From: Phorcus lineatus
Taxonomy: Eukaryota > Mollusca > Gastropoda > Trochida > Trochidae
Assembly: GCA_921293015.1 (NCBI GenBank)
Contig: OV121088.1
Coordinates: 26,883,645 to 26,947,644 of the forward strand
Length of the DNA stretch: 64,000 nt
Direction: 5' to 3'
The notes under the pieces are model-generated. The model did no database searches and was not told the DNA's origin. It saw only the letters and a program-made list of their open reading frames with translations. Of the stretch, positions 61,001 to 64,000 are shown piece after piece. Numbering within the stretch: position 1 is the first letter of the stretch; every line of letters begins with the position of its first letter. The translations under genes and the position numbers were made by a program.

Positions 61001-63204
61001 TTTGCGAAGGGTGGACAACAAAGGGGCTAGTTAAAAGATGGATGTTGGTGACGCATTGTTCAGATGTAAAGCATGTTTTAATGGCTTTTTTTAATGTCCT
61101 TACTTTTTACAGAGAATATTTCCACTAGTTAGAAGAGAGCAAATATAAAAGAGTGTGTAAATGAATCCAAATAGAGTTACTCCCTAACTGTTATTTGAAA
61201 AAAATAAATCTGATTTTGTTCAGTGGAATAGGTGACAATATGTCAGCTCCATACATCTGTATGAAAGTCCGTCCGGTTCTGGTTAACATTAAATCTCATG
61301 AACCACTGCACTTGGAGTCTTTAAACTTGGTCTTCATATTAGAAATATGCAGTTACCAGCTGTTAACACGTTATTTTTAACCTCTATACCCAGAGTCTTC
61401 TAATTGAGGGTATCAGACTTCAATAGAGGAGTACCCAGACAATTCTGGTGTAAACTATAATGTATGAATGAAAAAAGGTACCCAAAACAATGTTACCTTT
61501 TGTTAAAAAGATGACGAAAATGATCGTAAATCATGGGTTAGTTATGTCAAAAACATGATTTGTACATATGGTTTCAGTTATGCATGGGAGTTTCAAAATA
61601 TTAGCAACAGTGATACATTTGTAAATCAATTCGCCCAGAGGGTTAAAGACTGTAACACTCAAAATGTTCTTTCTCTATTACATGAACATTCAAATTTAGA
61701 TTTCTACTCATCTGTGAAAACATCATTTAAAATGGAATCGTATTTGTTAACTGTTCGAAATAAAGATATACGAAGATTTCTAACACTTTTATGAATAGGT
61801 GAATTGAAAATAATGAAAAATACCAGAAGAAGAAATGATATCCCCAGAGAATTAAGATTTTGCCCTGTTGCAAAATTGTTTTGGAAGATGAATTGCATTT
61901 TATGTTTTTATGTCCATTATATAATGAATTAAGAATTAAATATATGCTCAATTTTGAATGCAAAATTAATACAACTCTTAACTTCTCTTTTGCAAACTGG
62001 AAATGATAATCAAGCATATTTGTGTGCAAAGTATGTCAGAGAAGCTTTTTTGTTACGATGTTTTCTACTTTAATTCAATACATAATATTTCTAAAGCCTG
62101 GATATATGTTACGTTTCATTTGTTAACACAAAATCCTGTACGTTAATAAAATTTGTCTTTTAAATTTTGTCAACGGACAGGATTTGGCACCATTCAATTT
62201 GAGTCACTACAATACTTTGACTAGTTTTTGCAATGTTTAAATTGTATCTATTTGGTTGTTTTTGTTTCCTTGTTTGATACAAAAATATATTTAACAGCTT
62301 TTATTTGTTTTAAGATATCTTGTCTAATGCCCTGAGGCTGTCAATGAACAATTTTGATGATGTATTTCACTTGGAGAACTAATAGGAATGAATCTTAGTA
62401 TTGAACATCAACAATGCAAAGGCTGACGAGCTACAGAGTCATGGCTCTGCTTTTCCTTGTAGAGTGACATCATAGTCAACACAGTGTCCAAAGGCTTTGA
62501 CTTGAAGGCAGGAGCAATTTCTAAGTCTTTGCTAGCTGCAGGAGGATGGAAGTTTGAAAAGGAATTCAAAGAAAAAGAATACAAACTACATGAGGGAGGG
62601 TTTGTGGTGACAGATGGGGGGAATCTGAAATGTAAACACGTCTTTCACTGCTGCCTTTGCCCTTCAAAATTAGTCCATGCAGGAGAGGTATAAGTTTTTG
62701 TTTGTGTAAATCCAAAGATATGGTTTTAATGGTTTATTAAGTAACTTGTATGATATCATTTATTGTTCATTGAGTACCAAGTGTAATTTTCAAATCACAG
62801 ATCGTGTATAATATTGTTTTCATAAGTGTGGGTAATGTTTTCCTCCTGTCAAACCCTGGCCTAAACTAAACTCCTCTAATCAGATTATCCTTCTACATAT
62901 AAGGTTCTCGTGTACTTCATCATGTGATAAACTTTGTTTAAGAAATCATGTCATGATTCCATTTGCTTTGATACCTGACTTTTTTCCCCAGTCCTTTCAA
63001 AATGTCATGTCTGAAATGCTGGAGCATGCTGATAGTCTGAATATGAAGACAGTATCTCTTCCTGCCCTGGGTACCGGTTTACTTGGATACGCACCTGAGA
63101 GCTCTGCAAACATCATGTTCAGCGCTGTGATGGAGTATGCTAAAGAAAATAAAAACATCGAAGAAGTGCGAGTTGTGATTTACAAAAGCGAGAAAGCTTT
63201 GAAG
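53466..63204 (+). CDS. PARP14-like macrodomain protein, 5' part (gene runs off the right edge)
   Basis: Seven exons (53466-55008, 55747-55905, 57696-57920, 58491-59723, 60192-60247, 62463-62687, 62992-63204) join in phase to 1218 codons without a stop. Order: 25-unit P/N/Q/Y repeat (68-425), linker, two RRM-like folds (about 519-590 and 594-672), three or four KH-like repeats (about 683-950), a basic Gly/His/Ser linker, and a macrodomain (about 1056-1218). RRM-KH-macro is the architecture of PARP14, a mono-ADP-ribosyltransferase acting in antiviral and DNA-damage responses. Further macrodomains, WWE and the catalytic domain should lie beyond 64 kb; without them it could also be a PARP9-like or enzyme-free relative. 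ATG 53466 has a strong context (AAGATGG). The N-terminal repeat is not known to me from vertebrate PARP14. Confidence 0.85.
53667..54743 (+). repeat. Coding minisatellite, 39-bp unit with 30-bp variants
   Basis: Units of 13 codons (YPSGPNQQMQNPA) and shorter 10-codon forms (GPNQQMQNPA, in adjacent pairs at about 54300 and 54560). All are multiples of three, so frame is kept. Larger blocks also repeat: NPAG-NPAG-PGY occurs twice, implying segment duplication. Frames on the other strand across the array (53857-54804 and others) are by-products of a 39-bp periodicity. Confidence 0.95.
55009..55746 (+). other. PARP14-like intron A
   Basis: 738 bp, acceptor ATCTCAG. Contains a hAT-type terminus at 55477. 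Nothing else recognised. Confidence 0.8.
55477..55505 (+). mobile_element. hAT-type terminal repeat fragment
   Basis: CAGTGGCAGATCCAGG + AATTTAGAAGGGG is close to the common hAT end CAGTGGCGGATCCAG. The opposite end is not found nearby, so it is a solo or decayed copy. Confidence 0.5.
55747..55905 (+). CDS. PARP14-like coding exon B: RRM-like 1, first half
   Basis: Phase 1 in and out, 159 nt. YCKKMLSCHELPVDLNEDTL reads as beta1 and helix1, then VKKLEFSLDQTAALVTVDN as beta2-beta3. Acceptor ATCTCAG, donor CCAG|GTTTGT. Confidence 0.8.
56321..56646. repeat. About 54-bp tandem repeat, six diverged copies
   Basis: Motif 'ttacactacagcttcat' + 'aagatggtgtaattaaaatc' + 'ttagccataa' recurs six times with decreasing similarity to the right. 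Confidence 0.88.
56817..57662. repeat. 38-41-bp minisatellite, about 22 copies
   Basis: Unit 'gcatatatgtcttgtggtta' + 'actagtttttgtgattaa'. Variation is concentrated in AT/ATGT length and in TAGTAAAC versus TGGTTAAC. Copies are highly alike, so the array is recent. It ends 33 bp before exon C, close to the branch-point region. Confidence 0.95.
57696..57920 (+). CDS. PARP14-like coding exon C: end of RRM-like 1, start of RRM-like 2
   Basis: 75 codons, phase 1 in and out. DWEKLTKMSKTRQLENKKI completes helix2 of the first fold. SISICVLFDQADESNMQKLY opens the second, ending KDIFHVITFSSPN (beta3, aromatic as in RNP1). Donor AATG|GTATGT. Confidence 0.85.
57921..58490 (+). other. PARP14-like intron C
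   Basis: 570 bp, GTATGT...AATTTCAG; nothing inside recognised. Confidence 0.85.
58491..59723 (+). CDS. PARP14-like coding exon D: end of RRM-like 2 and KH-like repeats
   Basis: 411 codons, phase 1 in and out. VKAVLRKKDQLAKEYKMLMS closes RRM 2. Then KH-like units: TYVDIEMKNERMIVMRGKPK (about 703-722), a second around QLMICATSDADLDHIANWI, a third around HHELVLVAEREEFQEACQIV, and FNISIFLEGPDNEVIISGQV as the clearest. A Lys/Glu-rich helix (RRDEEEMMKRKQKERSR) interrupts them. The C-terminal part has Ser-Gly-His repeats and a basic stretch KIPKRVDRNKR, a possible nuclear signal. Donor AGAA|GTGAGT. Confidence 0.85.
59724..60191 (+). other. PARP14-like intron D
   Basis: 468 bp, GTGAGT...TATTCTAG. 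AT-rich; nothing inside recognised. Confidence 0.75.
60192..60247 (+). CDS. PARP14-like coding exon E: macrodomain first strand
   Basis: Only 56 nt. Read through the phase-1 junction it gives TFQRQIQFIVNEGEIAKEK, the usual beta1 plus 'v..GdI....' opening of a macrodomain. It leaves in phase 0 at AAAAG|GTTAGA. The nearer acceptor at 60199 would hit a stop, so 60191 is preferred. Confidence 0.72.
60248..62462 (+). other. PARP14-like intron E
   Basis: 2.2 kb, ending ttttccttgtag. Holds a LINE relic at 61.56-62.10 kb. Confidence 0.75.
61555..62100 (+). mobile_element. LINE reverse-transcriptase C-terminal relic
   Basis: Frame 1 gives TFVNQFAQRVKDCNTQ...SFKMESYLLTVRNKDIRRFL. After a stop and a frameshift it continues IPRELRFCPCCKIVLEDELH + FMFLCPLYNELRIKYM. 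The 'IP...R.C..C....EDE.HF...CP.Y..LR' block is the standard tail of many LINE polymerases. Stops and frameshift make it non-functional. Same orientation as the host gene. Confidence 0.8.
62463..62687 (+). CDS. PARP14-like coding exon F: macrodomain core
   Basis: 75 codons, phase 0-0. SDIIVNTVSKGFDLKAGAIS replaces the usual 'DvIVNAAN..l..ggGva' loop. SKSLLAAGG and FVVTDGGNLKCKHVFHCC are typical macrodomain strands. The usual Asn of NAAN is absent (NTVS), which argues against strong hydrolase activity. Donor GAGAG|GTATAA. Confidence 0.9.
62688..62991 (+). other. PARP14-like intron F
   Basis: 304 bp with a strong pyrimidine tract (cttttttcccccag type) before exon G. Confidence 0.88.
62992..63204 (+). 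CDS. PARP14-like coding exon G: macrodomain C-terminal half
   Basis: 71 codons, phase 0-0. SLPALGTGLLGYAPESSANI is the diphosphate-binding glycine loop, nearly canonical, followed by the helix IMFSAVMEYAKEN and the last strand VRVVIYKSE. Donor AAG|GTTTGT. Read-through would add only VCL and a stop, so a short form ending here is conceivable. Confidence 0.92.
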
Positions 63205-64000
63205 GTTTGTCTCTGATCCTTTTTTTCATAAATATATTGTGTACATTAGTAAATAATTATCCTTTGAAACTGAAACATGATTCGGTATGTAACAACAAAT
63301 GTAATTAACAACAGTGTCATATCTCTGAAAGAGTGTTTTATGAATGCTATAAACACGGTTACTTCAATACAGAGTCATCTCCCTTGAACTGTAAGCTTGT
63401 TTTAGGTCTCACAGTTTGAATGCCATAACAAATGCATGTAACTAATTTGTAGTTAAGTTTAATGTTGATTCATCCTATTAATGAAGCATTGAATCGTTTC
63501 AATAATACATCTCCATTGTCAGCTTATAGTTTTTAAAAACTGAAACCTAAAAACAAAATTGATGCATCGACACAGTTTAAGGTAATTATTGAATGTTGAC
63601 AGTAAAGGATTTATCATCCAAAACTGTGTTCCACAGGAGATATCACTTGTGTAGGATCAAGCTAGGAGATATCGTTTGGACAGTAGATTTTGAACAATGC
63701 CCTGATACAGTCAAGTTCATGACATCACAAATTGTTTTACATCATCAAGCAATGACGTCACAATGCTATGACGTCATAAACATGATCACAGTGCTATGAT
63801 ATCACCACACTGACAGTCTTGAAGTAGTGCAGTGTTTTGAAATATACAGATTTCACGGAATCGAAATGAAAAATGAATTTGGATGATAAATAGAATCTCG
63901 CCCCCGTGTCTTCTAATATCAAATATGTCAACACTCGTTGATAAAAATATAAATATCCTTGGCAAGCCTTGGATATTTGTAACTTTTATTAACTCGTGTT
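63205..64000 (+). other. Intron G / unresolved end of window
   Basis: No further exon of the PARP14-like gene is convincing. The frame at 63593-63799 has no macrodomain or other domain. A 'ttccacag' acceptor at 63638 leads to a stop after five codons in phase 0. Near 63750 'catgacgtca'-like motifs recur four times (tgacatca, tgacgtca, tgacgtca, tgatatca). Confidence 0.5.

Noticed and set aside
63593-63799. Further exon of the PARP14-like gene
   Set aside because: No macrodomain, WWE or ART motifs, and the available acceptors lead to early stops in phase 0.

Overview
The window looks like nuclear DNA of an AT-rich marine invertebrate, most likely a mollusc and plausibly a bivalve. The grounds are spliced genes with GT-AG introns of 0.3-3 kb, long gene-free stretches full of microsatellites and minisatellites, tRNA-derived SINEs whose 'ggggtttaacgccgct' body is of a type I associate with molluscan genomes, LINE reverse-transcriptase tails, foldback/MITE-like elements, and no bacterial-style gene packing. 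The species call is inference; the eukaryotic call is direct.

Only two protein-coding genes are well supported, both on the + strand. (1) 25370-30383 is a complete four-exon MAP-kinase phosphatase (dual-specificity phosphatase of the DUSP1/2/4/5 type, 345 aa). It has an N-terminal rhodanese-like domain with a basic kinase-interaction motif, and a C-terminal catalytic domain with Asp213, Cys244 and Arg250 in the HCxxGxxRS loop. CCAAT, E-box-like and ETS motifs lie just upstream, and paired AATAAA signals end its 3' UTR near 31.5 kb. (2) From about 51.0 kb to beyond the right edge is the 5' part of a PARP14-like gene (macrodomain mono-ADP-ribosyltransferase family). In order it encodes an unusual 25-unit P/N/Q/Y tandem repeat, two RRM-like folds, several KH-like repeats and one macrodomain; more macrodomains and the catalytic domain, if present, lie outside. 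Its putative promoter carries a 14-bp E-box palindrome next to an IRF/ISRE-like element. An optional upstream exon with a perfect PIP-box-like motif could splice in frame.

Layout: 0-25 kb is gene-poor, with simple repeats, SINEs (8.0 and 20.9 kb), a 158-bp MITE-like element (9.3 kb), several minisatellites and inverted repeat pairs. 25-31.5 kb is the phosphatase gene. 31.5-51 kb is again gene-poor, with two long near-perfect hairpins (32.5 and 49.6 kb), a 1.4-kb satellite with A-B-C higher-order structure (36.4-37.8 kb), a SINE with target-site duplications (38.3 kb) and a LINE relic (45.5 kb). 51-64 kb is the PARP14-like gene, whose introns hold a MITE, a hAT-like terminus, two minisatellites and a LINE relic.

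The two genes are not evidently linked in function, though stress/immune signalling (MKP) and antiviral ADP-ribosylation (PARP14 family) would both fit a stress-responsive region. The most novel-looking content is the N-terminal architecture and promoter of the PARP14-like gene.
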